Assembly (NCBI GenBank): GCA_014654775.1
Contig: JACVZW010000071.1
Span: forward strand, 122,465 to 186,464
Length of the DNA stretch: 64,000 nt
Reading direction: 5' to 3'
DNA from: Paracoccaceae bacterium
GTDB taxonomy: Bacteria; Pseudomonadota; Alphaproteobacteria; Rhodobacterales; Rhodobacteraceae
The notes under the pieces were generated by a model. That model was not told the DNA's origin, did no database searches, and was given only the letters and a program-made list of their open reading frames with translations. The position numbers and the translations under genes were made by a program. Of the stretch, positions 19,290-28,327 are shown one piece after another (positions within the stretch are counted from its first letter, which is position 1; every line of letters begins with the position of its first letter).

Positions 19290-19844
19290 TCAGTTGTAGA
19301 TGAAGCCTTTCACCGGGTTGGTGCGGCCAAAGCTGCCGGCCTCGTTCGCCACCCGCACCTGCGACCAGTCGCCCTTGGCCGAAACATCCACCACCACCGT
19401 GTCCAGCGTGATGCGGTTCCTTTCCCAATTCGCCTGATCCACAAGGACCGTGCGGTCGTCAATCACCTTGGAGACGACGGCGACATGGCCCTTCGGCATG
19501 GCGCGGCTGGCGGCGAAGGCCATCACGGCCCCCACTTCGGGTTCATGCCCCCTAGCATAGCGGCCCTTGGCCTGATCCCACCATGTCTTGGCATTGCCCT
19601 TGATTTCCACCCCGGACACGGCGCGGGCAAAAGGCACGCACCAGATGCGCCCGCGCGGCGGGTTGGCCAGCGCCACCTTCACCGCCGCCTTCACCTCCGC
19701 CCGCGCGGCCCGGTCCGGCCCGCCCTTCTGCACTGGCGCGAACAGCGCGAGCAGCCCTTGCTGTGCACGTTCGGCCTGCGCCGGGGCGACAAGCGGGACA
19801 GAGAGGGCAAGCGACAGGCAAAGCGGGCGGAGGACGGAAAGCAT
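19290..19844 (-). CDS. CHAP domain protein, exported
   Basis: A 184-residue protein with an N-terminal signal peptide of about 24 residues (hydrophobic LRPLCLSLALSVPLVAPAQA). The CHAP amidase/peptidase fold follows, with catalytic cysteine in RIWCVPFARAVSG, histidine in MPKGHVAVVSKV and the acid/amide residue in VDQANWERN. Such proteins cut peptidoglycan peptides or act as amidases. ATG at 19844 is chosen because it directly precedes the signal peptide. An in-frame ATG at 19859 is possible. Neither has a strong ribosome site. It converges with the tRNA gene, leaving 13 bp between them. Confidence 0.82.
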   Translation of the reverse strand: MLSVLRPLCLSLALSVPLVAPAQAERAQQGLLALFAPVQKGGPDRAARAEVKAAVKVALANPPRGRIWCVPFARAVSGVEIKGNAKTWWDQAKGRYARGHEPEVGAVMAFAASRAMPKGHVAVVSKVIDDRTVLVDQANWERNRITLDTVVVDVSAKGDWSQVRVANEAGSFGRTNPVKGFIYN

Positions 19845-20032
19845 CGGGCACCGTGACATTGTTGAACCGTGGCGCGCCCCGTGCCATGCACGCGCGCCCC
19901 TGCCAACCCCCCCATCCGGCGGGGCGGCGGGTTCTTGCCGCAGCGCAGCAAGACCTTCGGCGGGGTCCCGCCGCTTTTCTTTCCCGCGCGGCTGCGCTAA
20001 CCAGCGCGGCAAATCAGGGAAAGGAATTCACC

Positions 20033-20383
20033 ATGTCGGATATCAAGCGCATCGGCACCGGCCCCCGCATGTCGGAGGCTGTCTGCTACAACGGCATCGT
20101 CTGGGTGGCCGGGCAGGTCGGCAATCCCGGCGACAGCGTCGCGGATCAGACCCGCACCTGTCTGGCCGAAGTGGACCGCATCCTCGCGGAAGCCGGAACC
20201 GACAAGACCCGCATCCTGTCGGCGCAAATCTGGCTGGCCGACATTTCCACCTTCGCCGAGATGAACGGCGTCTGGGATGCCTGGGTCCCGCAGGGCCACA
20301 CACCCGCCCGCGCGACGGGTGAGGCGAAGCTGGCCACGCCCGACTATCTGGTCGAGGTCATCGTGACAGCGGCGCTGAAGTAA
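20033..20383 (+). CDS. RidA/YjgF family protein
   Basis: A 116-residue member of the RidA superfamily; family members hydrolyse reactive enamine/imine intermediates from pyridoxal-phosphate enzymes. Typical segments are VCYNGIVWVAGQVG, ADQTRTCLAEVDRILAEAG, and HTPARATGEAKLATPDYLVEV near the end, which contains the likely catalytic arginine. The ATG follows AAAGGAATT. The longer open frame above it lies in the divergent promoter region shared with the CHAP gene. Paired palindromes and a terminator follow the stop at once. Confidence 0.93.
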   Translation: MSDIKRIGTGPRMSEAVCYNGIVWVAGQVGNPGDSVADQTRTCLAEVDRILAEAGTDKTRILSAQIWLADISTFAEMNGVWDAWVPQGHTPARATGEAKLATPDYLVEVIVTAALK

Positions 20384-20384
20384 T

Positions 20385-20428
20385 CAAATTTCTTCGAAGA
20401 AATTTGCAAAAATCTTCAAAGATTTTTG
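20385..20428. repeat. Paired AT-rich palindromes at convergent junction, copy 1
   Basis: Two adjacent 20-bp palindromes with one-base flanking pairs. The first, AAATTTCTTCGAAGAAATTT at 20386-20405, is perfect. The second at 20408-20427, built on AAAAATCTTC, has one central mismatch. A nearly identical pair lies at 55609-55650. It sits between the convergent RidA and pgi genes just before a GC-rich terminator. Confidence 0.85.
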
Positions 20429-20429
20429 G

Positions 20430-20457
20430 CCCCCGGCGCGATGCGCCGGGGGTTTTT
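20430..20457 (+). terminator. Strong terminator after the RidA gene
   Basis: CCCCCGGCGC and GCGCCGGGGG form a perfect 10-bp stem with a GAT loop, followed by five T. The tract points to termination of the plus-strand RidA transcript; on the other strand the stem can serve pgi. Confidence 0.9.
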
Positions 20458-22058
20458 CATCCCCGGAACCACGCCGCCAAGGCCGCCGTCGATCCGTCCT
20501 TGCCCTCTGTCCCCTGCCGCCCTTCCAGCACGGGTTGCAGTGCCAGCGCCAGTTCCTTGCCCAGTTCCACCCCCCATTGATCGTAGGAGTTGATCCCAAG
20601 GATCACGCCTTCGACAAACACCCGGTGTTCATAAAGCGCGATGATCTGGCCCAGCACGAAGGGCGTCAACTGGTCATAGGCCAGCGTCACCGAAGGCCGG
20701 TTGCCGGGAAAGACCCGGTGCCGCGCCTGCCGTTCCAGCTCCGCCCCCGTCAGGCCCTTCTTGGCCATGTTCCCGCGCGCCTCATCGAGGCTGCGCCCGC
20801 GCAGCAGCGCCTCGGATTGCGCAAGGCAGTTCGACACCAAGAGCACATGCTGATGCGCCAGATGCGCCTCATGCCCCCGCCTTGCGATCAGGAATTCGCA
20901 TGGCACCACCCGCGTGCCCTGATGGATCAGCTGGTAAAAGGCGTGCTGGCCATTCGTGCCGGGCTCCCCCCAGACCACGGGGCCGGACTGCATCGGCAGG
21001 TCCGTCCCATCCATCGCCACGCGCTTGCCATTGCTCTCCATCTCCAGCTGCTGAAGATAGGCGGGAAGGCGGCTCAGCCGCTGGTCATAGGGCAGCACGG
21101 CGCGGGTGGCATGGCCGCAGATCTGGTTGTGCCAGATGCCCACCAGCGCCAAAAGCACGGGCAGGTTTGCGTCGAAAGGCGCCGTCAGGAAATGCGCGTC
21201 CATCGCGCGCCCGCCCGCTAGGAAGGCCCGGAAATCCTCTGGCCCCACGGCGAGCATGAGGGCAAGGCCGATCGGCCCCCACATGGAATAGCGCCCGCCG
21301 ACCCAATCCTCGAAGCCGAAGACGCGCGCGGGATCGATCCCGAAGGCCGCCGTCTTGTCAGCGGCGGTGGAAACAGCCGCGAATTGCGCCGCCGGATTGG
21401 CCACCTTGGCCGCCATCCAGTCGCGCGCCGTCTGGGCATTGGTCATCGTCTCGATCGTGGTGAAGGTCTTTGAGGCGACGATCACCAGCGTCGTTTCTGG
21501 GTTCAGCCCTTTCAGCGTGTCGGCCACATGCGCGCCATCCACGTTCGACACATAGTGGCAGCGCGGCCCGTCATGATAGGGGGCCAGCGCCAGCGTCGCC
21601 ATCGCCGGGCCAAGGTCCGACCCGCCAATCCCGATATTCACCACATCGGTGATCCGGCCGCCCTGCCCCACAAAGCGCCCCTCGCGCACATCGCGGGCGA
21701 AGGCCTCCATCCGCTCCAGCGTTTCGACGATGCCGGGAATGACGTCCTTGCCATCCACGATCACCGACCCGCCCAGATCGCGCAGCGCCGAATGCAGAAC
21801 GGCACGGCCCTCCGTCTCGTTGATCTTCGCGCCCGCGAACATCGCATCCCGCTTGGCGGCGACCCCCGCCCCTTCGGCCAGCGCAACCAGCAGGCGGCGG
21901 CCTTCGGCGTCGATATTGGTCTTGGACCAGTCAAGGCGCATTCCGTCGGCCTCGGCCGTGAATGCGCCGGCGCGGGCGGGATCGGCGAAAAGGTCGAGGA
22001 TGCGGCGATCCTTGACCGCCTCGTGATGCGCGGCCAGCGCGGCCCAAGGGTTACTCAT
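20457..22058 (-). CDS. pgi: Glucose-6-phosphate isomerase
   Basis: Interconverts glucose-6-phosphate and fructose-6-phosphate. The 533-residue length fits. Signatures are [63 protein letters not shown] and the C-terminal [21 protein letters not shown]. The ATG at 22058 has GGAG upstream. It is the last gene of the zwf-pgl-pgi operon, with 3 nt between pgl stop and pgi start. Its stop codon lies in the terminator stem shared with the RidA gene. Confidence 0.98.
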   Translation of the reverse strand: MSNPWAALAAHHEAVKDRRILDLFADPARAGAFTAEADGMRLDWSKTNIDAEGRRLLVALAEGAGVAAKRDAMFAGAKINETEGRAVLHSALRDLGGSVIVDGKDVIPGIVETLERMEAFARDVREGRFVGQGGRITDVVNIGIGGSDLGPAMATLALAPYHDGPRCHYVSNVDGAHVADTLKGLNPETTLVIVASKTFTTIETMTNAQTARDWMAAKVANPAAQFAAVSTAADKTAAFGIDPARVFGFEDWVGGRYSMWGPIGLALMLAVGPEDFRAFLAGGRAMDAHFLTAPFDANLPVLLALVGIWHNQICGHATRAVLPYDQRLSRLPAYLQQLEMESNGKRVAMDGTDLPMQSGPVVWGEPGTNGQHAFYQLIHQGTRVVPCEFLIARRGHEAHLAHQHVLLVSNCLAQSEALLRGRSLDEARGNMAKKGLTGAELERQARHRVFPGNRPSVTLAYDQLTPFVLGQIIALYEHRVFVEGVILGINSYDQWGVELGKELALALQPVLEGRQGTEGKDGSTAALAAWFRG

Positions 22059-22061
22059 GTC

Positions 22062-22733
22062 TCACTCCGCCCAATGCACGGTTGCGTTGTCGAGGACGGC
22101 GCGCACCGGCGCCTCTTCCGGGGGCAGGGTCAGCGCACGCTCCAGCGCGGCGCGCTTTTCCGCCCCGGTGATCAGGATATGGATGTTCATGGCGCCCTTC
22201 AGGACGGGCGCGGTCAGGGTGATGCGGGGTTCCCCCGCCGCCTCGGCCCGCAGCGCCATCAGGATCGGCGCATCGGGCGACAGCGCCTCGGCCAGACGGT
22301 CGGCCCCGGGAAAGAGGCTGGCCGTATGCATATCCGCCCCCATCCCCAGCAGCAGGACGGAAATTGGCAGATGCGGGCGCAGCCCCTCTTCCAACTCCGC
22401 CAGCCGATCCTCCGGCGTCTCGGCAGGCGCATAAAGCGGCACCAGCGCCGCCCCCGCTGCCTTGCCGCGCAACAGGCGTTCGCGCAAAAGCCGCGTGTTC
22501 GACCGGGGGCTATCCTCGCCCACCCAGCGTTCATCGTTCAGAAAGACCGCAACCTGCGACCAGTCGATATCCACCCCCGACAGCGTGTCGAAGATCGGCC
22601 CCGGCGTGGTGCCCCCCGGCACGCAGAGCGAGGCTCGCCCCTCCCGCCGCAGGAAATCCGCCAACTGGCCCGCGATCACATTCGCCAGCCCCAGCATCAG
22701 GAATTCCCGGTCGGGATAGGCTTCGAACTTCAT
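22062..22733 (-). CDS. pgl: 6-phosphogluconolactonase
   Basis: Hydrolyses 6-phosphogluconolactone to 6-phosphogluconate, the second step of the oxidative pentose phosphate and Entner-Doudoroff entry. The 223-residue DevB/NagB-fold protein contains CVPGGTTPGPIFDTLS, VFLNDERWVGEDSPRSNTRL, and LLLGMGADMHTASLFPG, the family blocks. Its start overlaps the zwf stop by 4 bp (ATGA), so translation is coupled. It sits between zwf and pgi. Confidence 0.96.
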   Translation of the reverse strand: MKFEAYPDREFLMLGLANVIAGQLADFLRREGRASLCVPGGTTPGPIFDTLSGVDIDWSQVAVFLNDERWVGEDSPRSNTRLLRERLLRGKAAGAALVPLYAPAETPEDRLAELEEGLRPHLPISVLLLGMGADMHTASLFPGADRLAEALSPDAPILMALRAEAAGEPRITLTAPVLKGAMNIHILITGAEKRAALERALTLPPEEAPVRAVLDNATVHWAE

Positions 22734-24184
22734 CCCTTGATCTCCCGCCAGCGCCGCCCGTCGCGATGCATCAACATCAACGCATCCTCCGGCCCTGACG
22801 ACCCCGGATCATATCCCTGCGGGCGATCCCCCCGCGCCTCCCATCCGGCGATGATCGGATCGGCCCAGGCCCAGGCGGCCTCCACCTCATCCCCGCGCAT
22901 GAAGAGCGTCTGGTTGCCCCGGATCACATCCATGATCAGCCGTTCATAGGCATCCGGGATATCCTCGGCATCCGCGCCAAGCGCATCGGCAAAGGACATA
23001 TCCAGCGGCACCTGCATCAGGCGCATCCCCCCCGGCCCCGGTTCCTTGATCATCATCATCAGGTTCATGCCCTCATTGGGCTGCAACCGGATGACAAGGA
23101 CATTCTCGCGCCAGCCGGTTTCATCGTCAAAGATGGAATGCGGCGGTTCCTTGAAGGTGATGGCGATCTCGGACGCCCGCGCGCGCAGCCGCTTGCCCGT
23201 GCGCAGATAGAAGGGCGTGCCCTTCCAGCGCCAGTTGGAGATATGGCATTTCAGCGCGATATAGCTTTCCGTGCGGCTTTGCGGATTCTCCGCATGTTCC
23301 AGATAGCCGCCCTGCCCGCCCCCCGGCAGATATTGCCCACGCACGATATCCTCGGGCCGCACCGGGTCCAACGCCCGGATGACCTTCAGCTTTTCATCCC
23401 GCACGGCGTCGGGGTCAAAGTGATAGGGCGGCTCCATCGCGATCAGGCAGAGAAGCTGCATCAGGTGGTTCTGCACCATGTCCCGCATGGCACCGGACTT
23501 GTCGTAATAGGCCCCGCGCCCGTCCACCCCAACGGTTTCGGCCACGGTGATCTGGACGTGGTCGATATACTCGGCCTTCCACAGCGGTTCGAACAGGATA
23601 TTGGCGAAACGCACCGCCATCAGGTTCTGCACCGTCTCCTTGCCCAGATAATGGTCGATCCGGTAGATTTGATGTTCGTCGAAATGCTCGGCCAGCACCG
23701 CGTTCAAGGCCCGCGCCGAGGCGAGGTCACGCCCGAAGGGCTTTTCCACCACGATCCGGGACCGCGCATCTGCGATGCCATGGGCGTGCAGCCGTTCGGC
23801 CAGATCGCCAAACAGCGCCGGCGCGACCGAGAAGTAGAAGGCCCGCACCACCCCTGCCCGCATCCGCGCGGCGAGTTGGTCCCAGCCCCCGGTTCCTTTG
23901 GCATCGATCGACACGAAGCCCACGCGTTCTAGGAAGGCCGCGATGACCTTGTCCTCGCGCCGCTCCTTGGGCACAAACTCCGCGATGGCCTCGGCCACCA
24001 TCTGACGAAAAGCCTCATCCGTCAGATCGCCCCGCGCCGCCCCGATGATGCGGCTATCGGCAGGCATCTGCCCCGCAAGATAGCGGCGATAGAGCCCCGG
24101 CAGGATCTTCCGCCGTGCCAGATCGCCCGTGCCGCCAAAGATCACGAGGTCGAACGTCTCGACCGGAATGACGCGCGAAACCAT
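22730..24184 (-). CDS. zwf: Glucose-6-phosphate 1-dehydrogenase
   Basis: Oxidises glucose-6-phosphate with NAD(P)+ to start the Entner-Doudoroff and pentose phosphate routes. The 484-residue length is normal. Key segments are the cofactor loop VIFGGTGDLARRKILPGLY, EKPFGRDLASA, the active-site signature RIDHYLGKETVQNLMA, and HVQITVAETVGVDGRGAYYD. It is the first gene of zwf-pgl-pgi. A perfect 12-bp palindrome lies 40 bp upstream of the start and is likely a LacI-type operator. The divergent neighbour is a secreted protease gene. Confidence 0.98.
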   Translation of the reverse strand: MVSRVIPVETFDLVIFGGTGDLARRKILPGLYRRYLAGQMPADSRIIGAARGDLTDEAFRQMVAEAIAEFVPKERREDKVIAAFLERVGFVSIDAKGTGGWDQLAARMRAGVVRAFYFSVAPALFGDLAERLHAHGIADARSRIVVEKPFGRDLASARALNAVLAEHFDEHQIYRIDHYLGKETVQNLMAVRFANILFEPLWKAEYIDHVQITVAETVGVDGRGAYYDKSGAMRDMVQNHLMQLLCLIAMEPPYHFDPDAVRDEKLKVIRALDPVRPEDIVRGQYLPGGGQGGYLEHAENPQSRTESYIALKCHISNWRWKGTPFYLRTGKRLRARASEIAITFKEPPHSIFDDETGWRENVLVIRLQPNEGMNLMMMIKEPGPGGMRLMQVPLDMSFADALGADAEDIPDAYERLIMDVIRGNQTLFMRGDEVEAAWAWADPIIAGWEARGDRPQGYDPGSSGPEDALMLMHRDGRRWREIKG

Positions 24185-24223
24185 GTCTTTCCCTCGTTTG
24201 CTGTCCCGGGTTGCGCGATTTTT

Positions 24224-24235
24224 GTTAGCGCTAAC
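24224..24235. promoter_or_regulatory. LacI-type operator-like palindrome upstream of zwf
   Basis: GTTAGCGCTAAC is a perfect 12-bp palindrome with the central CG step of LacI/GalR-family sites, placed 40 bp before the zwf start codon and about 234 bp before the divergent protease gene. It differs from the operator at 63600, so a different regulator is expected. The regulator is not identified. Confidence 0.55.
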
Positions 24236-24468
24236 GCCGCCGCTTCTATCCCCGCAGGCCGCGCGAGTCTAGCACCGAGGCGCGGAAGGGCAAACCTTGG
24301 CTGGCACGGCAGCGGCACTGGGGGCACCCCACCCCGGCAGATCGCCGCCCGGACCGCTGCAAAACGCCAACATCCAGGTTGATCCGCAGCCCAAAAGCGG
24401 CAAAGCTGCGGCCCGAACGGCGCATCTTTGCGCGCCGGATCAGGCTGTGCCTCTGGTAACGAGTGGTG

Positions 24469-26631
24469 ATGTTCATGCTGCGACCCAACGATCCGCTCTA
24501 CCCCGAGCAATGGCATTTCACCCTGATCGGGGATATCGAAGCGATCTGGCAAGACTACGACGGCGCGGGCGTCCTTGTCGGTTTGAACGACAGCCGCCCG
24601 GATCGGTTTCATCCCGAACTGGATGGCAATTTCGACCTGACCCTCAGCCTCGGCCCCGCCTATGACAGCCATGGCCCCCTCATGGATGCGCATGGCACCG
24701 CCGTCGTCGGAATCATTCTTGCCGAAGCGAATGATCAGGGCGGCATCGGCCTCGCCCCAAGTGCCCGCTTTGGCTGGTTCTCCTTTGTCTATCAGGGCAA
24801 CGCAGACTCGCTTGCCGAAAGTGTTGCCTATGATGTGATCAACAACAGCTGGGGCTTCACTCCGGATTTCGACAGACACAAGGACCTGTCCGATCCAGAG
24901 TCTGAAGGATGGGCCCTGAACGAACATTTGCGGACCGCCGCCGATATGGGGCGCGGCGGGCTTGGCAGTATCAGCGTTCACGCAGCGGGAAATGACGCGC
25001 TGAATGCCATCGGGGAATGGTTCTCGGGCAGCCGCTACACGATCAGCGTCGCGGCCACCGAACGGGACGGATTTGCCGCCCTCTATTCCAGCCACGGCTC
25101 CAGCGTGCTGCTGACCGCGCCCGCAGCCGCGCTTACCACGGATGCGTTGGGCGAAAACGGCTACGTTCCAGAGGACTACGTGCGAGATTTCGGCGGCACC
25201 TCGGCCGCGGCCCCGGTGGTGACGGGCGTGATCGCCCTGATGCTGGATGCAGCACCCGGCCTTGGCTGGCGCGACGTGAAGACGATCCTCGCCCTGTCGG
25301 CTGGCCAGACCGGCTCTGCCCCCGATGCGACGGCCCCCGCCCAGACGGAGGACGGGCTTTGGCAATCCCTCGGCCATCACAACTGGAACGGCGGCGGGCA
25401 GCTTTACCATGTGAACTACGGCTACGGCATGGTCGATGTCTATGCCGCCGTCCGCATGGCCGAGGCATGGCTTACGATGACGAAGGGACCTGCCACATCG
25501 GCAAATGAGACCGTGATTTCGGCCAGTGCCGCACTGGATGACCCTGTCCCCATCGCCCCACCCATCCGCGGCACCCCGCAAGTCACGCGGATCACGATCG
25601 AGGTGACCGAGGAAATACAGATCGAAACCGCCTACCTGTCGCTGCAATGGACGCATGACGCCGCCCGTGACCTTACGATCCGGCTGGTCTCGCCCGATGG
25701 CTCTAGCGTGATGTTGCTGAACAGAGAGGATTTCGGCCGCCCCGCGCCGGGTACGGAATACTCTTGGACCTTCGGGATCGAAGCGCTGCGCAACCTGTCA
25801 TCCGAAGGAAGCTGGACGCTGGAGGTGATCGATCATCTCCGGCGCGATCCGGGCACCATCGACGGCGTCGAGCTCACCTTCCATGGCAGCCCGGCCAGCC
25901 CCGACACGATCCACAGCTTCACCGACGATTTCCTTTTCCTTGCCGGGCTGGAGGATGGGCGGCGGCTGGTCACCGACACGGATGGCGGCATCGATTGGCT
26001 GAACCTCGCGGCGATTGCCGGGGACATCACGGCCGATCTGCGCAGTGCTGGGCAGGTCGCGGTTGCGGGCGTGGACTGGTTCCAGTTGGCCCGCGGACCG
26101 GCCAGCTTCGAAAACCTGTATGCTGGCGACGGTGATGACCGTCTGTCGGGCAATAGGCTGGACAATCACCTGATCGGAGGGCGCGGACAGGACCGCGTCA
26201 TCGGCCATGTCGGGGCAGATCGGCTGGAAGGCGGGGAAGGCCGCGACCTCTTGCGCGGCGGCAGCGGCAATGACCTGCTCCTCGGCGGGGCGCATCATGA
26301 CCGCCTGCGCGGCGAAGGCGGATCAGACAGCATCGATGGCGGCCGGGGCAACGATGTCCTGACAGGCGGCTCAGGCGCGGACCATTTCCTGTTCGACCGC
26401 GCCTTCGGGTCCGACCAGATCACCGATTTCCAGACCGGACAGGACCAGCTGCACTTCTCCCTTGCCCTCACCGGCGGCCTGACCGTCGCGCGCGACATCC
26501 TCGCGCGCTTCGCGCAGGTCACCGACACGGGGCTGCTGTTCGACTTCGGCCCAAGGCAGCAGCTCCTCCTCGGCGGCGTCACGGCTCTGGACGATCCGGC
26601 CGCCGATATCCGTACCTACGACCTTGCCTGA
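24469..26631 (+). CDS. Secreted subtilase with P-domain and RTX repeats
   Basis: A 720-residue kexin-like S8 protease. The catalytic triad is Asp41 (VLVGLNDS), His75 (MDAHGTAVVGI) and Ser245 (GGTSAAAPVVTGV), with oxyanion Asn175 in HAAGND. A proprotein-convertase P-domain covers about 365-473 (ITIEVTEEIQIETAYLSLQW to GVELTFHG). About five nonapeptide calcium-binding RTX repeats lie at about 550-640 (GDGDDRLSGN, GGSGNDLLLGG, GGRGNDVLTGG). No N-terminal signal peptide is present, so type I secretion through a C-terminal signal is expected; no exporter genes are adjacent. GTG codons at 24463 and 24466 are alternative starts. The composition is like its neighbours. Confidence 0.9.
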   Translation: MFMLRPNDPLYPEQWHFTLIGDIEAIWQDYDGAGVLVGLNDSRPDRFHPELDGNFDLTLSLGPAYDSHGPLMDAHGTAVVGIILAEANDQGGIGLAPSARFGWFSFVYQGNADSLAESVAYDVINNSWGFTPDFDRHKDLSDPESEGWALNEHLRTAADMGRGGLGSISVHAAGNDALNAIGEWFSGSRYTISVAATERDGFAALYSSHGSSVLLTAPAAALTTDALGENGYVPEDYVRDFGGTSAAAPVVTGVIALMLDAAPGLGWRDVKTILALSAGQTGSAPDATAPAQTEDGLWQSLGHHNWNGGGQLYHVNYGYGMVDVYAAVRMAEAWLTMTKGPATSANETVISASAALDDPVPIAPPIRGTPQVTRITIEVTEEIQIETAYLSLQWTHDAARDLTIRLVSPDGSSVMLLNREDFGRPAPGTEYSWTFGIEALRNLSSEGSWTLEVIDHLRRDPGTIDGVELTFHGSPASPDTIHSFTDDFLFLAGLEDGRRLVTDTDGGIDWLNLAAIAGDITADLRSAGQVAVAGVDWFQLARGPASFENLYAGDGDDRLSGNRLDNHLIGGRGQDRVIGHVGADRLEGGEGRDLLRGGSGNDLLLGGAHHDRLRGEGGSDSIDGGRGNDVLTGGSGADHFLFDRAFGSDQITDFQTGQDQLHFSLALTGGLTVARDILARFAQVTDTGLLFDFGPRQQLLLGGVTALDDPAADIRTYDLA

Positions 26632-26652
26632 AACACCCGCAGGACGCGGCGC

Positions 26653-27237
26653 TCAATCCTCCAGCTCGGCGTCCCAATACAGGAAATCCATCCAGCTTTC
26701 ATGCAGATGGTTGGGCGGGAACTTGCGGCCATGGGTCTGCATCTCTTCCGCCGAAGGCTGGCGCGGCGGGCGCATCAGATGCATCCCCACCTGTTTCAAC
26801 GTCTTCGACCCCTTGCGCAGATTGCAGGGGGAACAGGCGGCGACCACATTCTCCCACGAGGTGATCCCACCGCGCGACCGCGGCAGCACATGGTCAAAGG
26901 TCAGATCGCCCTTCGCGCCGCAATACTGGCACGAGAATTCGTCCCGCAGAAAAAGATTGAAGCGCGTGAAGGCCACGCGCTTCTGGGGTTTGACATATTC
27001 CTTCAACACCACGACCGAGGGTATGCGGAACTCCTGCCTCTGGCTGCGGACGGTGTGGTCATATTCCGCCACGATCTGCACCCGGTCTAGGACCGCCGCC
27101 TTGATCGCCTCCTGCCACGGCCAAAGGCTGAGGGGGTAATAGCTCAGCGGGCGATAATCGGCATTCAGCACCAAAGCAGGGTAATGCTTCAGCGCCGCCG
27201 GATCGCGTACAAACTGTGTCCTGAAATCGCCGTCCAT
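26653..27237 (-). CDS. HNH endonuclease domain protein
   Basis: A 194-residue protein of a family common in alphaproteobacteria. The N-terminal part is ALVLNADYRPLSYYPLSLW, and the HNH fold is at about 100-150. That fold comprises CQYCG, then FDHVLPRSRGGITSWENVV and CSPCNLRKGSK, giving two zinc-binding CxxC pairs and the His-Asn-His core. Nuclease activity is predicted but the cellular role is not known; these genes are usually chromosomal and not mobile. It converges with the protease gene with 21 bp between stops. Confidence 0.9.
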   Translation of the reverse strand: MDGDFRTQFVRDPAALKHYPALVLNADYRPLSYYPLSLWPWQEAIKAAVLDRVQIVAEYDHTVRSQRQEFRIPSVVVLKEYVKPQKRVAFTRFNLFLRDEFSCQYCGAKGDLTFDHVLPRSRGGITSWENVVAACSPCNLRKGSKTLKQVGMHLMRPPRQPSAEEMQTHGRKFPPNHLHESWMDFLYWDAELED

Positions 27238-27455
27238 GCTTTCCGAGACTCCGCCTTCGTCCTGCAGTCCAACCGACCCAGGGCGGGGAGCCCCGCCCCG
27301 ACATCCGCACTATATCTGGCGTTTCGCGACTGGCAAGCCCAAGAGGCTGTGGTTTCCGGTCACATCCGCCTGAGTGGCGGGATACAGGGCAAAGGCAACG
27401 GCGGCGTGACAGAACCGCCCGATTTGCGGGCAGTGCCCGGTTCCGCCGGGGGGTA

Positions 27456-27507
27456 TTGTCTTGCTTTCGCAAGACAAAGGGGCGGCGCGGTTGCCCCGCG
27501 CCGCCCC
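27456..27507 (-). terminator. Double hairpin downstream of the molybdenum hydroxylase operon
   Basis: On the minus strand a 12-bp GC stem (27479-27507, arms GGGGCGGCGCGG and CCGCGCCGCCCC, loop of 5 nt) is followed at once by a 9-bp stem TTGTCTTGC/GCAAGACAA with a GAAA tetraloop. It lies 19 bp after the last stop codon of the operon. Confidence 0.75.
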
Positions 27508-27525
27508 CTCATCGCCAATCACCGA

Positions 27526-28314
27526 TCAATGCGCGGCGGCAACCGCGCGCTTGGTCAGCACCTTGATCAGGTTCGCCCGATAGGCGGGCGTGCCGTGCAG
27601 ATCGCCGATCAACCCGTCCGAAGACACAGTCAGCCCCTCCACCGCCGCAGCCGAGAAGTTGCCCGACAGCGCCGTCTCCGCCGCGCTCCAGCGGAAGACG
27701 CCGTTATTGGACGCCCCCGTCACGGCCACCCGCACGCCATCCGCGAATTTCGCCACGAAAACGGCGGTCAGGGCAAAGCGGCTGGCGGGCTGGTTGAACT
27801 TCACATAGGCCGCCTTCTGCGGCACCGGGAAGGTCACGCCGGTGACGATCTCGCCTTCTTCCAGCGCCGTGGTGAACATGCCTTGGAAGTAGTCGTCGGC
27901 CGCGATCTTGCGGCGGTTCGTCACCACCGTCGCCCCCGAGCCGAGCACGCCCGCCGGATAGCAGGCCGCCGGATCGTTATTGGCGATGGACCCGCCGATG
28001 GTGCCCCGGTTGCGCACCGCCGGATCACCGATCCCCCCCGCCAGCGCGGCCAGCGCCGGGTAATGGGCCGCCGCCTCTTTCGCGACGGTGGCATGGGTGG
28101 TGGCCGCCCCGATGGACAGGCCGTCGGACCCAAGGCAAACGCCCTGCATCTCGGCAATCCCGGTCAGCGAGACCAGAACCGTCGGCGCCGCCAGCCGCTG
28201 CTTCAGCGTGGGCGTCAAGGTCTGCCCGCCCGACAGGGCCTGCGCCCCCTCGGTCGACAGGGCCTTGACCGCCTCGGCGATGCTGGAAGGCTTCACGAAA
28301 TCGAAGTTGTGCAT
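27526..28314 (-). CDS. FAD-binding medium subunit, CO dehydrogenase/xanthine dehydrogenase family (CoxM-like)
   Basis: The 262-residue flavoprotein subunit passes electrons from the iron-sulfur subunit to the acceptor. It shows the FAD-binding motifs LSGGQTLTPTLKQRL (the GGQ loop) and NRGTIGGSIANNDPAACYPAG, followed by the CO-deh_flav_C domain (ALEEGEIVTGVTFP and FALTAVFVAKF). Start at 28314 has a perfect GGAGG ribosome site; the longer upstream frame overlaps the L gene. It is the last gene of the G-S-L-M operon, 13 bp after the large subunit. CO as substrate is not proven. Confidence 0.93.
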   Translation of the reverse strand: MHNFDFVKPSSIAEAVKALSTEGAQALSGGQTLTPTLKQRLAAPTVLVSLTGIAEMQGVCLGSDGLSIGAATTHATVAKEAAAHYPALAALAGGIGDPAVRNRGTIGGSIANNDPAACYPAGVLGSGATVVTNRRKIAADDYFQGMFTTALEEGEIVTGVTFPVPQKAAYVKFNQPASRFALTAVFVAKFADGVRVAVTGASNNGVFRWSAAETALSGNFSAAAVEGLTVSSDGLIGDLHGTPAYRANLIKVLTKRAVAAAH

Positions 28315-28327
28315 GGTCCTTCCTCCC

